A DNA stretch of 64,000 bases from W-Chloroflexi-9 sp045863195 (GTDB taxonomy: Bacteria > Chloroflexota > Dehalococcoidia > UBA2979), in assembly GCA_045863195.1 (NCBI GenBank), contig BTUI01000007.1:86080-150079 (forward strand), given 5' to 3'. A model generated the notes under the pieces. The model saw only the letters and a list, made by a program, of their open reading frames with translations. It ran no database searches and was not told the origin of the DNA. Positions 51,996 to 60,164 of the stretch are shown in pieces. The position numbers and the translations under genes were made by a program. The first letter of the stretch is position 1, and each line of letters begins with the position of its first letter.

Positions 51996-53989
51996 CCAGC
52001 GGGTGTGCCTCGGCCGCGCGTGGCGGCGCCCGCCCATTGCGCGACGGCACCGCCGAGGAGTCCCGCCGCGAGCGCGATCAGCACCACCCAGGTCGAGGTC
52101 GAGCCGCCCGCGCTCCCGGCTGTGACGGCGGCCTGAGCCGGATCTCCGGCGGCATCGCCGGCCGCCTCGCCACCGGAGTCTGACGCTTCAGGCCCGCCGC
52201 CGATCACGTACCTTCCCGGCGACGGCGACGAGGTCACGCGCACGCCGGCCACCTGGCCGTCTTCGTCAAACCAGCGCTCGATACTGCGGCCGGCGCCGGG
52301 TGGCGGGAGTACGGACACCCCCTCCGACACCGCCACCTCCCCGTACGCGATCCGGTCGACCTCGACGCCGTCGGCGGCGACGAGCGTGACCGTGTCGCCT
52401 GCGTTCCCGAGGCCGTTGCCCAGCACCGGCACGCGCCACGGCGTCACCACGTCCGCCGCCTGCGCGCCGACGACGACCGCCTCGCCCGGCGCGAGCGTGA
52501 TCACCGGCAGCAGCGTCGCCGTCCGGTTGTCGCGGACGCTCATCCCCTCCGTCGATACGACGACACTGCCGAGGTTCACGATCTCCAGCCACTCATACTC
52601 CGAGTCCGCGCCAGAGGGCGTCGGGTCCGGCATCAGTTCGCTGATCCGCAGCCACCGCTGCGCCTCCGCCACCTCTGCGGCGACGCCCGACGAGGGTCCG
52701 ACGACCTCCACGCGCGGCGACGACGACGCCCCTCCGGCGCCTGGGGTGTTCGCTGGCGACGGGCTCGGCGTGGGTGTCGCGGGCGGAGCGGCAGGTGGGG
52801 GCGTGCTCACGACCGCCGGCGCGACCGGCGGTGCGGGCTCGACCGGGTCGGTCTCCACGAATCGCACCGCGTCGATCGCCACGCTCGCCCCGGCGGAGTC
52901 GGCTGGCCGGAGCAGGATGCGGACACGCGCGCTCCGCGCCTCCTCCGGTGCAGGTACCGGCCCCGTCCCCACCACCTGGAGCACGCGCGCGATCGCGTTC
53001 GGCGGCGGCGAGGCAACCACCGGCGAATCCGCCAGCGCGATCTGCTCGCCGCTCGCATCATCCGAGGCGTACCACGCGATCCGCAGCCACGCCGCGTCGA
53101 CGCCCTCGAACGGCGCGAGCACCACGCTCGCCTCGTACCAGCCGCCCGGGGCCACCCCGGCGAGCCGTTGCTCCACCCAGGCGGTCGTGGTGCCGGTGGC
53201 GGTCAGCACGAGCGAGGTGCCGAAGCCATCCAGCACCTGATCCAGCGTCATGCGGCCCCGGCTCACCTCCCACTCCGCCACGCCGCCCTCGAAGTCCGCG
53301 TTCGCGGGGCCAGCGGCCGCGAACGCGGGCACCGGCCGAGGGGTCGCCGTGGGCCGTGGGCGCGGCGTCGCCGTGGGGCGCGGCGTCGCGGTCGGACGCG
53401 GGGTGGCGACGGGCGTGGCCACCGGGGCGGGCGGCGGCGGCTCCGGCTCGAACACCGGCGCATCCGGCACGGACTCAGTCAGGACGACGCCGTCCACGCC
53501 GTAACGCGCACCGAGCATGCTCGGCGTGCCGGTCGCCACCACCCGCAGCCACGCGGCACCGGGCGGCGCGACCTCGAACCCCGTGGAGGCGGACCGGAAC
53601 ACGGCGGCGTTGTTCCCGATGAGGATGGCCGCCGTGCCGTAGATCAGGCCGCCGTCCGCATCAAGGAACTCCATGCTCAGGCTCACGCCCTCGACGCCGT
53701 TGTCGTTGTCGAAGAGCCACGCGTCCGCGGCGTAGAGCGTGCCCGGCGTCGCATCGATGAACGGCGAGGCGAACCGCATCGCGTGCAGGCCGGTCGCGCT
53801 CAGCCACGCGGCGCTCGCGCCGTCCGGGCCCGGCGGGACGGTGTCGATCACCACATCGTGCGAGGTCGACCAACCGCCGAGGGTGGCCTCGAAATCCGAG
53901 TGCAGGAGCACGGCGTCGGCCGCCGCGGGGCGAAGCCACACCGCAGCGAGCATGAGCACGGCCAACGCCGTCGCTGGGGCGACGCGCAT
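51992..53989 (-). CDS. Secreted lamin-tail-domain surface protein
   Basis: A 665-residue exported protein. A signal peptide (about 1-24) is followed by two beta-rich carbohydrate-binding-like domains (about 28-170 and 230-390), linked by Pro/Thr/Arg repeats. A lamin-tail domain (about 445-590) starts 'WLRISELMPDPTPSGADSEYEWLEIVNLGS'. The C-terminus has a Gly/Ser/Ala spacer, a membrane helix and a basic tail (RGRGTPAG), so it is tethered to the cell surface. It overlaps the FecR-like gene by four bases, convergently. Confidence 0.8.
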   Translation of the reverse strand: MRVAPATALAVLMLAAVWLRPAAADAVLLHSDFEATLGGWSTSHDVVIDTVPPGPDGASAAWLSATGLHAMRFASPFIDATPGTLYAADAWLFDNDNGVEGVSLSMEFLDADGGLIYGTAAILIGNNAAVFRSASTGFEVAPPGAAWLRVVATGTPSMLGARYGVDGVVLTESVPDAPVFEPEPPPPAPVATPVATPRPTATPRPTATPRPRPTATPRPVPAFAAAGPANADFEGGVAEWEVSRGRMTLDQVLDGFGTSLVLTATGTTTAWVEQRLAGVAPGGWYEASVVLAPFEGVDAAWLRIAWYASDDASGEQIALADSPVVASPPPNAIARVLQVVGTGPVPAPEEARSARVRILLRPADSAGASVAIDAVRFVETDPVEPAPPVAPAVVSTPPPAAPPATPTPSPSPANTPGAGGASSSPRVEVVGPSSGVAAEVAEAQRWLRISELMPDPTPSGADSEYEWLEIVNLGSVVVSTEGMSVRDNRTATLLPVITLAPGEAVVVGAQAADVVTPWRVPVLGNGLGNAGDTVTLVAADGVEVDRIAYGEVAVSEGVSVLPPPGAGRSIERWFDEDGQVAGVRVTSSPSPGRYVIGGGPEASDSGGEAAGDAAGDPAQAAVTAGSAGGSTSTWVVLIALAAGLLGGAVAQWAGAATRGRGTPAG

Positions 53990-54046
53990 CCCACCACTCC
54001 CCGCCTACGGGCGGGAACCTACCACACGGACGCGGGCGTCGAGGGG

Positions 54047-55144
54047 CTATTCCGCGCCGATCGTCAGGACGCTGCGCGCAACCTCGCCCGCCTTCAACGC
54101 GGCGAACGCCTCGTTGATCTGCGCGAGCGGATAGCGCCGCGACACGAGGCTGTCGAGGTCAAGCCGGCCCTGGAGGTAGAGGTTGAGGATGCGCGGCATG
54201 TCCGTGTGGAAGCGCGCGGAGCCATAGAAGGAGCCGGTGAGGGTCTTCTCCTCCATCCAGATGCGCGCGGAGACGCTGATCTCCTCGCGCGGCGGGACCA
54301 TGCCCACCACCACGGCCGTGCCGCCACGCCCGAGCATCCGGTACGCCTGCTCCGCCGTCGCGCGCAGGCCGATCGCCTCGAAGGCGTAGTCGACGCCCCC
54401 GGCGACGATGCCACGCACCGCCTCGACCGGGTCGCCCGCGCCCGCGTTCACCACGTCCGTCGCGCCGAAGCGGCGCGCCGTCTCCAGTTTGTGGTCGACC
54501 ATATCGACCGCCACGATCCGCTCCGCCCCCACGAGGCGCGCCGACTGGATGATGTTCAACCCCACGCCGCCCGCGCCGATCACGGCGACGCTGGAGCCGG
54601 GCTCCACCTTCGCCGTGTTCACGACCGCGCCGTAGCCGGTCGTCACCGAGCAGCCGACCAGCGCGGCGATCTCCAGGGAGACGCCCGCCGGCACCTTGAT
54701 CAGCCCGTTCGCGGGGGTGATCGCGTACTCCGCGAACCCACCGACGTTCGTCATCGCGTTCACTGGCTCGTCACCGGCACGCCTGCGCGCCGGGCGGTCG
54801 GCCGCACGGGTGACGCTCGGCGTCACGCACAGGCTCGGCCGCCCGGAGTCGCAGAAGCGGCAGTGCCCGCACGGCTGTACGAAGCCCATGATCACGCGGT
54901 CGCCGGTACGCACGCTCGTGACCCCCGCGCCCGTCGCCTCCACGACCCCGGCGACCTCGTGCCCCAGGATCAGCGGGAAGCGGCCGGGGTACGTCCCCTC
55001 GATGAAGTGCAGGTCGGAGTGGCACACCCCGGCCGCGACCACGCGCACCAGCACCTCACCCGCCTGCGGGTCGTCGATCGACACCGGTTCGAGGTTGAGC
55101 GGGGTCTGGGCGGCGTTCAGCACGGCGGCCTGCATCGTTCGCAT
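54047..55144 (-). CDS. Zinc-dependent alcohol dehydrogenase
   Basis: A 365-residue medium-chain dehydrogenase. The catalytic zinc ligands are Cys in 'AGVCHSDLHF' and His in 'ILGHEVAGVVE', and the structural zinc has four Cys in 'CGHCRFCDSGRPSLC'. The cofactor motif is VAVIGAGGVGLNIIQSA. It most resembles class III or mycothiol/benzyl-type alcohol dehydrogenases. The substrate is unknown. AGGAGACCCACG precedes the ATG. Confidence 0.92.
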   Translation of the reverse strand: MRTMQAAVLNAAQTPLNLEPVSIDDPQAGEVLVRVVAAGVCHSDLHFIEGTYPGRFPLILGHEVAGVVEATGAGVTSVRTGDRVIMGFVQPCGHCRFCDSGRPSLCVTPSVTRAADRPARRRAGDEPVNAMTNVGGFAEYAITPANGLIKVPAGVSLEIAALVGCSVTTGYGAVVNTAKVEPGSSVAVIGAGGVGLNIIQSARLVGAERIVAVDMVDHKLETARRFGATDVVNAGAGDPVEAVRGIVAGGVDYAFEAIGLRATAEQAYRMLGRGGTAVVVGMVPPREEISVSARIWMEEKTLTGSFYGSARFHTDMPRILNLYLQGRLDLDSLVSRRYPLAQINEAFAALKAGEVARSVLTIGAE

Positions 55145-55214
55145 CGTGGGTCTCCTGTCGCGCGGTCGTACCGCGCGCAGCGTAGCGCAGCCGGGCGCGC
55201 CGGAGTGCCGCGCG

Positions 55215-56141
55215 CTACAGCGCCGGGCGGCGTTCGCTTCGCACCTCGACGCCCGCGAGGGCTTCGAGCGCCCGCACGAGCGCCTGCGTGCCGGTGTCCG
55301 CGCCGTGCGCGTGCTCCACGGCGCGGAACAGCTGGTGGACGAGCGACGTCCCCGCGAGCGGGAGGTCGAGCGCGTCCGCCGCCTCCAGCGCCAGGCGGAG
55401 GTCCTTCTGCTGGAGGCCCACCTTAAACCCCGGCGCGAAGTCCCGCGCGATCACCTTCGGCCCGAGGTTGCTGATCTGCCAGGACCCGGCCGCGCCCGCG
55501 GCGATCGCCTCCAGCATTACCGCCGGGTCGACGCCGCTGCGCTGGCAGAAGACCAGCGCCTCCGCCATCGCGAGGTTGTTGAGGACGACCGCGATCTGGT
55601 TGCAGAGTTTCACCGTCTGCCCGGCGCCGCTCGGGCCGCAGTGGGTGATGCGCGTCCCCATGGCCGCCAGCACCGGCCGCACGCGCTCCAGCGCCGCCGC
55701 CTCGCCGCCCGCCATGATCGAGAGCGTTCCGTTGATCGCCCCCTGCTCGCCGCCGGAGACGGGCGCGTCGATGAGGCTCGCGCCGCGCTCCGCTAGGAGC
55801 CCCGCGAGGTGGCGCGTCACGTCCGGCGAGATCGTGGACATGTCCACCACCACGGAGCCGGGGCGCACGCCCTCGATCACCCCGGCCACGCCGTCATCGC
55901 CGAGCACCACACGCTCCACGTCCGCCGAGGCGGTGACGCAGATCACGACGACCTCCGCCGCCCGCGCCACCTCCGCCGGAGAGGCGGCGACACGTGCGCC
56001 CTCGGCGGCCAGGGCCTCCGCCTTCGCCCCCGTGCGGTTGTGCGCGACGACGCCGAAGCCAGCCTTGAGCAGGTTCCGCGCCATCGGCATCCCCATGATG
56101 CCCAGGCCAATGAAGCCGACCGTCTCGCCTGCCGCGACCAT
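55215..56141 (-). CDS. 3-hydroxyisobutyrate dehydrogenase-family protein
   Basis: A 308-residue beta-hydroxyacid dehydrogenase. 'GFIGLGIMGMPMARNLLKAG' binds NAD(P), 'DAPVSGGEQGAINGTLSIM' is the substrate region and 'GQTVKLCNQ' supplies the catalytic Lys. Relatives include tartronate semialdehyde reductase and 6-phosphogluconate-like enzymes. It may act in valine or hydroxyacid turnover. GGGAGCGCGCC precedes the ATG; it is divergent from the ABC exporter. Confidence 0.92.
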   Translation of the reverse strand: MVAAGETVGFIGLGIMGMPMARNLLKAGFGVVAHNRTGAKAEALAAEGARVAASPAEVARAAEVVVICVTASADVERVVLGDDGVAGVIEGVRPGSVVVDMSTISPDVTRHLAGLLAERGASLIDAPVSGGEQGAINGTLSIMAGGEAAALERVRPVLAAMGTRITHCGPSGAGQTVKLCNQIAVVLNNLAMAEALVFCQRSGVDPAVMLEAIAAGAAGSWQISNLGPKVIARDFAPGFKVGLQQKDLRLALEAADALDLPLAGTSLVHQLFRAVEHAHGADTGTQALVRALEALAGVEVRSERRPAL

Positions 56142-56216
56142 GGCGCGCTCCCGGGAGTATGTTCGAGGGGTGTCCGGGCCGACGATACCGGACGCGCGAG
56201 GGAAACGGCCGCCGCG

Positions 56217-58013
56217 ATGATGATGGGCCGTCCGATGCGGGACGCACGCCCGGAGGGCTCCTCCTGGGTGCTCGCGCGGCGTGCCGCCGGGCTGTTCCGG
56301 CCGTACCGATGGGCCTTCGCCGCGCTCGTGGTGCTGCTCTCCATCACCACCACGTTCGACCTCGTGGCCGTGCGGCTGCTCGGCTCGATGGTGGACGAGA
56401 TGGCAGCGACGGGCGACGTGCGCGCGCTGGACCGGCTGCTCGCGATCTTCGTCGCGCTCGTGATCGGATCGGCGCTGCTCGGCGTGGCGCAGTCGTACAC
56501 GAACCAGGTGATCGGCCAGGGGGTGATGCTGCGGCTGCGCTCCGCGCTGCACGAACACCTCCAGCGGCTGTCGGCGCGGTTCTACACGCAGACCCGCACC
56601 GGCGAAATCCTCTCGCGCATCTCGACCGATGTGAACGCGGTGCAGCAGTCCGTCACGGGCACGTTCACGGAGTTCCTGCAGAACGTCCTGACGCTCACCA
56701 TCGCCTTCGCGCTGATGTTCCTCATCGAGTGGCGGCTCGCGCTGGCGACGCTGCTCGTGCTGCCGTTCTGGGTCTACCCCACGATGCGCGTGGGCCAGCA
56801 CATGCGTGACCTGATGCGCGCCTGGCACCAGGAGACCGCGAAGATGTCCGCGCACCTGGAGGAGACGCTCTCCGTCTCCGGCTCCATGGTGGTCCGCGCC
56901 TTCGGGCGGCAGGAGCACGAACGCGATCGCTTTGAGGCGTCCAACCGCGAGCTCTACCGCCTGGCGATCCGGCGGATGATGGCGGGCCGCTGGTTCAACA
57001 TGGCGACCGGCCTCTTCGGCGCGCTGATCCCGGGCCTCGTCTACTGGTACGGCGGCCGCGCCGTGATCGGCCAGTCGCTCACCCCCGGCGACGTGGTCGC
57101 CTTCGCCATGCTGGTGCAGCGCGTCTTCGGCCCGTTCGCCTCCATCGCCCGCATCAACACGACCATGCTCTCCTCGCTCGCCGTGTTCGAGCGCATCTTC
57201 GAGTACCTCGACATGCCCGTGGAGGTGGAGGAGCGCGCGGACGCCCTGCGCCTGGACCGCGCGCGCGGCGCCATCACCTTCGACCACGTCACCTTCGGCT
57301 ACGGCCGCCGCGACCGCCTCGCCCTCGACGACGTGTCGTTCGAGGCGTCACCGGGGATGATGGTCGCGCTCGTCGGGCCGTCCGGCGCCGGCAAGACGAC
57401 GACGACCTACCTGCTCCAGCGCTTCTATGACCCGACCTCCGGCGTGGTGCGGCTGGACGGCCACGATCTGCGCGACCTGACGCTGGACTCGCTCAGCCGC
57501 AACATCGGCACCGTGATGCAGGACACCCACCTGTTCCACGCCTCACTCGCGGACAACATCCGCTACGGCCGCCTGGACGCGACCGACGCCGAGGTGCGGG
57601 CGGCCGCGGACGCCGCCGGGCTGGCGGAGATGATCGACCGCACGCCGGACGGCCTGGACACAGTGGTGGGTGAGCGCGGCTACCGCCTCTCCGGCGGCGA
57701 GCAGCAGCGCGTGGCGATCGCGCGGGCGATCCTGAAGGACGCGCCCGTGCTGATCCTGGACGAGGCGACCGCCTCGCTCGACTCGCGCCTCGAACGCGAG
57801 ATCCGCGAGGCGACGGCGCGACTGTCCGAGGGCCGGACGACGGTGGTGATCGCGCACCGGCTCTCCACGGTGGTGGCGGCGGACCTGATCCTGGTCTTCG
57901 AGCACGGCCGCGTCGTGGAGCGCGGACGGCACGAGGAACTGCTGGGCCACGAGGGGCTGTACGCCTCGCTCTACCGCGAGCAGTTCCGCGAGGGCGTCAC
58001 CCCGCACGCCTGA
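56217..58013 (+). CDS. ABC exporter, fused membrane and ATPase
   Basis: A 598-residue exporter half-unit with six membrane helices, then the ATPase. Walker A is GPSGAGKTTT, the signature LSGGEQQR and Walker B 'VLILDEATASLD'. It should form a homodimer. Relatives export lipids or drugs (MsbA/LmrA-like). It opens with three consecutive ATG codons and has no strong ribosome site, so the exact start is uncertain by one or two residues. Confidence 0.92.
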   Translation: MMMGRPMRDARPEGSSWVLARRAAGLFRPYRWAFAALVVLLSITTTFDLVAVRLLGSMVDEMAATGDVRALDRLLAIFVALVIGSALLGVAQSYTNQVIGQGVMLRLRSALHEHLQRLSARFYTQTRTGEILSRISTDVNAVQQSVTGTFTEFLQNVLTLTIAFALMFLIEWRLALATLLVLPFWVYPTMRVGQHMRDLMRAWHQETAKMSAHLEETLSVSGSMVVRAFGRQEHERDRFEASNRELYRLAIRRMMAGRWFNMATGLFGALIPGLVYWYGGRAVIGQSLTPGDVVAFAMLVQRVFGPFASIARINTTMLSSLAVFERIFEYLDMPVEVEERADALRLDRARGAITFDHVTFGYGRRDRLALDDVSFEASPGMMVALVGPSGAGKTTTTYLLQRFYDPTSGVVRLDGHDLRDLTLDSLSRNIGTVMQDTHLFHASLADNIRYGRLDATDAEVRAAADAAGLAEMIDRTPDGLDTVVGERGYRLSGGEQQRVAIARAILKDAPVLILDEATASLDSRLEREIREATARLSEGRTTVVIAHRLSTVVAADLILVFEHGRVVERGRHEELLGHEGLYASLYREQFREGVTPHA

Positions 58014-58030
58014 GCGTCGCGCCGCTCCCG

Positions 58031-58052
58031 CTCATCCTGAGCCTGTCGAAGG
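58031..58052. repeat. REP-like element
   Basis: CTCATCCTGAGCCTGTCGAAGG. Close variants occur at 58607-58628 and 58706-58727. This motif is widespread as a dispersed repeat in high-GC bacteria. Confidence 0.7.
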
Positions 58053-58155
58053 AGCGCGGCCCGTGGGAGCGCGCCGGGTTGCGCGGTGCTGCCAGAATGG
58101 GAGCACCACCCGACGACCCGCCCGCCCTCACCACGTCCGCCCGGAAGGACGCCCC

Positions 58156-58332
58156 ATGCGCCGACTCGCCAGCCGCCTCGCCATCTTCGCCGTCGTCGCC
58201 GGGCTCGCGCTGCAGGCGCTGCGCGCCGCCGGCATCGTCACCGGCGGCGAGTGCAGCGTCGGCTGCGATTGCTCGAATGGCGCCGGCGACTGCCGCTGCG
58301 GCCACAAGACCTGCCTCGCCCCCGCAGCCTGA
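58156..58332 (+). CDS. Small secreted or anchored Cys-rich protein
   Basis: A 58-residue protein: a basic start MRRLASRLA and one hydrophobic stretch (about 9-27) that may be a signal or anchor. A compact tail follows with six cysteines at 33, 37, 39, 46, 48 and 53 (CSVGCDCSN...DCRCGHKTC), the order C-x3-C-x-C-x6-C-x-C-x4-C. The Cys content suggests metal binding or disulfides. No family is recognised. GGAAGGACGCCCC precedes the ATG. Confidence 0.6.
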   Translation: MRRLASRLAIFAVVAGLALQALRAAGIVTGGECSVGCDCSNGAGDCRCGHKTCLAPAA

Positions 58333-58427
58333 TCGAGGCGCCCCGCTCGCGCCTGCGCTGAGCCCTCGGTGGCTGCGCGGCGCGCGTGGCGGTGCGTGAC
58401 GCCGTAGCGGGCGCTGACGCGCCCGCC

Positions 58428-58540
58428 CCACTCCCCCCTGCCCCCCCTCGCCCCAGGGCGAGGGGGATGAGATTCGATGGGGGTTGCACCCCCATCGAGG
58501 CTTCGCCCCCGCATCGGGATCGCGAGGCGGCTACGCCGCT
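58428..58540 (+). repeat. Dispersed palindromic repeat, copy 1
   Basis: Two hairpins in one unit: CCCCCTCGCCC-CA-GGGCGAGGGGG (58443-58466) and TCGATGGGGG-TTGCA-CCCCCATCGA (58474-58498). An inverted copy is at 61536-61646. The 480-bp stretch 58333-58812 holds this unit and the tandem repeat below, and no gene that I can support. Confidence 0.8.
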
Positions 58541-58606
58541 CGCTCGGGAGTACGAAAGCGCAGACTTCCTCCGCTCGCTCGTGATGACGGCGCACCTCAC
58601 ACTCCG

Positions 58607-58804
58607 CTCGTCCTGACCCTGTCGAAGGGCGAGGCAGACCCGCCTGACGCCTCGCGCGCGCCCGCTCGCAACGCGCGGCAGCCTATGGCCGTCGCGCCGA
58701 GCGACCTCGTCATGAGCCTGTCGAAGGGCGAGGACAGCCCCGCGTCTCATCGCACCCGCGCCACACACACCGGCGGCAGCCCCTGGCCGTCGCGCCGAGC
58801 GACC
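58607..58804. repeat. Tandem duplication, two ~98-bp units
   Basis: Unit 1 begins at 58607 and unit 2 at 58706. Each starts with a REP-like CTCGTCNTGANCCTGTCGAAGG and ends with a GGCAGCC..TGGCCGTCGCGCCGAGCGACC block (58677-58706 and 58775-58804, 28 of 30 bases alike). Confidence 0.75.
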
Positions 58805-58812
58805 CGAGCGAC

Positions 58813-59382
58813 CTAGGACGGCTCGTAGGTCAGGAAGACGCTGCCGGCGGTGGTGGTCGTGGTGGAGGTGAGGCGGAACGACTGCGGCGCGGCGAGCGCG
58901 CCGAAGATCGAGACGCCACGGCCGAGGGCGACCGGGGCGACGCGCAGGCGCACTTCGTCGACCAGGCGGTGCTGCAGGAAGTGCGCCACCAACTCCGGCC
59001 CGCAACCCAGGCCCAGATAGCCGCCGTCCTCCGCCTTTAGCCTCGCGACCTCGCCGGCGATGTCGCCACGCAGGATCGTCGCGCGCGGGTCGTCCAGGCT
59101 GGTGAGCGTACGCGAGAGGACGTAGCGAGGCTTCGACCGGTAGATCGTCGCGAACTCACGCTCCACGTCGGACGCGTGCGGGCCGGTCGCGTCCTCGGTG
59201 TCCCAGTACCGCATCAGGTCGTACATCACGCGCCCGAAGATGAACGCGTCAGCGCCGGCGACCAGGTCGTTCGCGTACTGGTGCTCCTCGGCCGTGGGCG
59301 GCTCGAACCCATCGAGGCTGCCGTCCTCGTGGCTGAAGTAGCCGTCCAGCGAGACGGTCGTGTAGTAGATGAGCCGCCGCAT
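58813..59382 (-). CDS. Dihydrofolate reductase-family (RibD C-terminal) protein
   Basis: A 189-residue protein of the YyaP/YwjB type, with the RibD/DHFR fold: 'LIYYTTVSLDGYFSHEDGSLDGF', 'FGRVMYDLMRYW' and 'GGYLGLGCGPELVAHFL' near the NADPH loop. These are small NADPH-dependent reductases of uncertain substrate, often near resistance or stress genes. It overlaps the nitroreductase stop by one base, so the two are one transcript. Confidence 0.85.
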   Translation of the reverse strand: MRRLIYYTTVSLDGYFSHEDGSLDGFEPPTAEEHQYANDLVAGADAFIFGRVMYDLMRYWDTEDATGPHASDVEREFATIYRSKPRYVLSRTLTSLDDPRATILRGDIAGEVARLKAEDGGYLGLGCGPELVAHFLQHRLVDEVRLRVAPVALGRGVSIFGALAAPQSFRLTSTTTTTAGSVFLTYEPS

Positions 59383-60038
59383 CAGTCGCCCCTCGCGCGC
59401 TGCTCACCCCAGCGGCCCCAGTGCACCACCTCGTCGACCGGTCGGCGCTTCGGCTGCGCCCACCGCCCGCGCGCGGGGTAGCCGAGGGGGATGAGCGCCA
59501 TCGTCGCGGCGTCCTCCGGGATGCCGAGCAGCGCCTTCACGTCGTCCTCGTGGCCGAGGTAGAGCGAGGTGAGCGTGGAGCCGATGCCGTACGCGCGCGC
59601 GGCGAGCATCAGCTGCTGCACCGCGCCGTAGATCGACGAGCCCGCGCGGATGCTCGTGCTCTTCGCCACGCCTCGGAGGACCGGGATCACCCACACGGGC
59701 GCCTCTTCGAGGTGCTGCGAGAGGTGTTCGGCGCTGAGGAAGTTCTGCACGCCGAGCGCCTGCCCGGCGGGGCCGCCCGACAGGATCTCGTCACGCCTCG
59801 ATCCGTACGCGCGCTGCCAGCCCTCGCGGTACCACTCCGCGACCTGGCGCTTCACCTCCGGGTCGGTGACGACGACCCAGCCCCAGCCCTGCGTGTTCCC
59901 CCCGGACGGCCCGCGGATCGCCGCGTCGAGGATCGCCCACAGCACCTCGTCCCGGATCGGGTCCGGCTTCAGGTAGCGCCGTGCCGGCGTCGAATGGAGC
60001 GCCTCGAACAGGTCGAGCGCAGGCGTGGCGTCGGTCAT
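59382..60038 (-). CDS. Nitroreductase-family protein
   Basis: A 218-residue FMN-dependent reductase. 'HSTPARRYLKPDPI' contains the FMN-binding Arg pair, 'RGPSGGNTQGWGWVVV' is the typical loop and 'AARAYGIGSTLTSLYL' a conserved helix. It may reduce quinones, nitro compounds or flavin. GAGAGGCCGCACG precedes the ATG. It is divergent from the nuclease gene, with 126 bases between them. Confidence 0.88.
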   Translation of the reverse strand: MTDATPALDLFEALHSTPARRYLKPDPIRDEVLWAILDAAIRGPSGGNTQGWGWVVVTDPEVKRQVAEWYREGWQRAYGSRRDEILSGGPAGQALGVQNFLSAEHLSQHLEEAPVWVIPVLRGVAKSTSIRAGSSIYGAVQQLMLAARAYGIGSTLTSLYLGHEDDVKALLGIPEDAATMALIPLGYPARGRWAQPKRRPVDEVVHWGRWGEQRARGD

Positions 60039-60164
60039 CGTGCGGCCTCTCCGGTGCGCCTCCACGATAGCGGGGGCGGATGGGGAGGGGAGAGCCGCAG
60101 TCCGCACCAGACTGATGCGCACCTCCATCCGACAAGCTCGGTATGCTGCCGCCGGGAGGCAACG

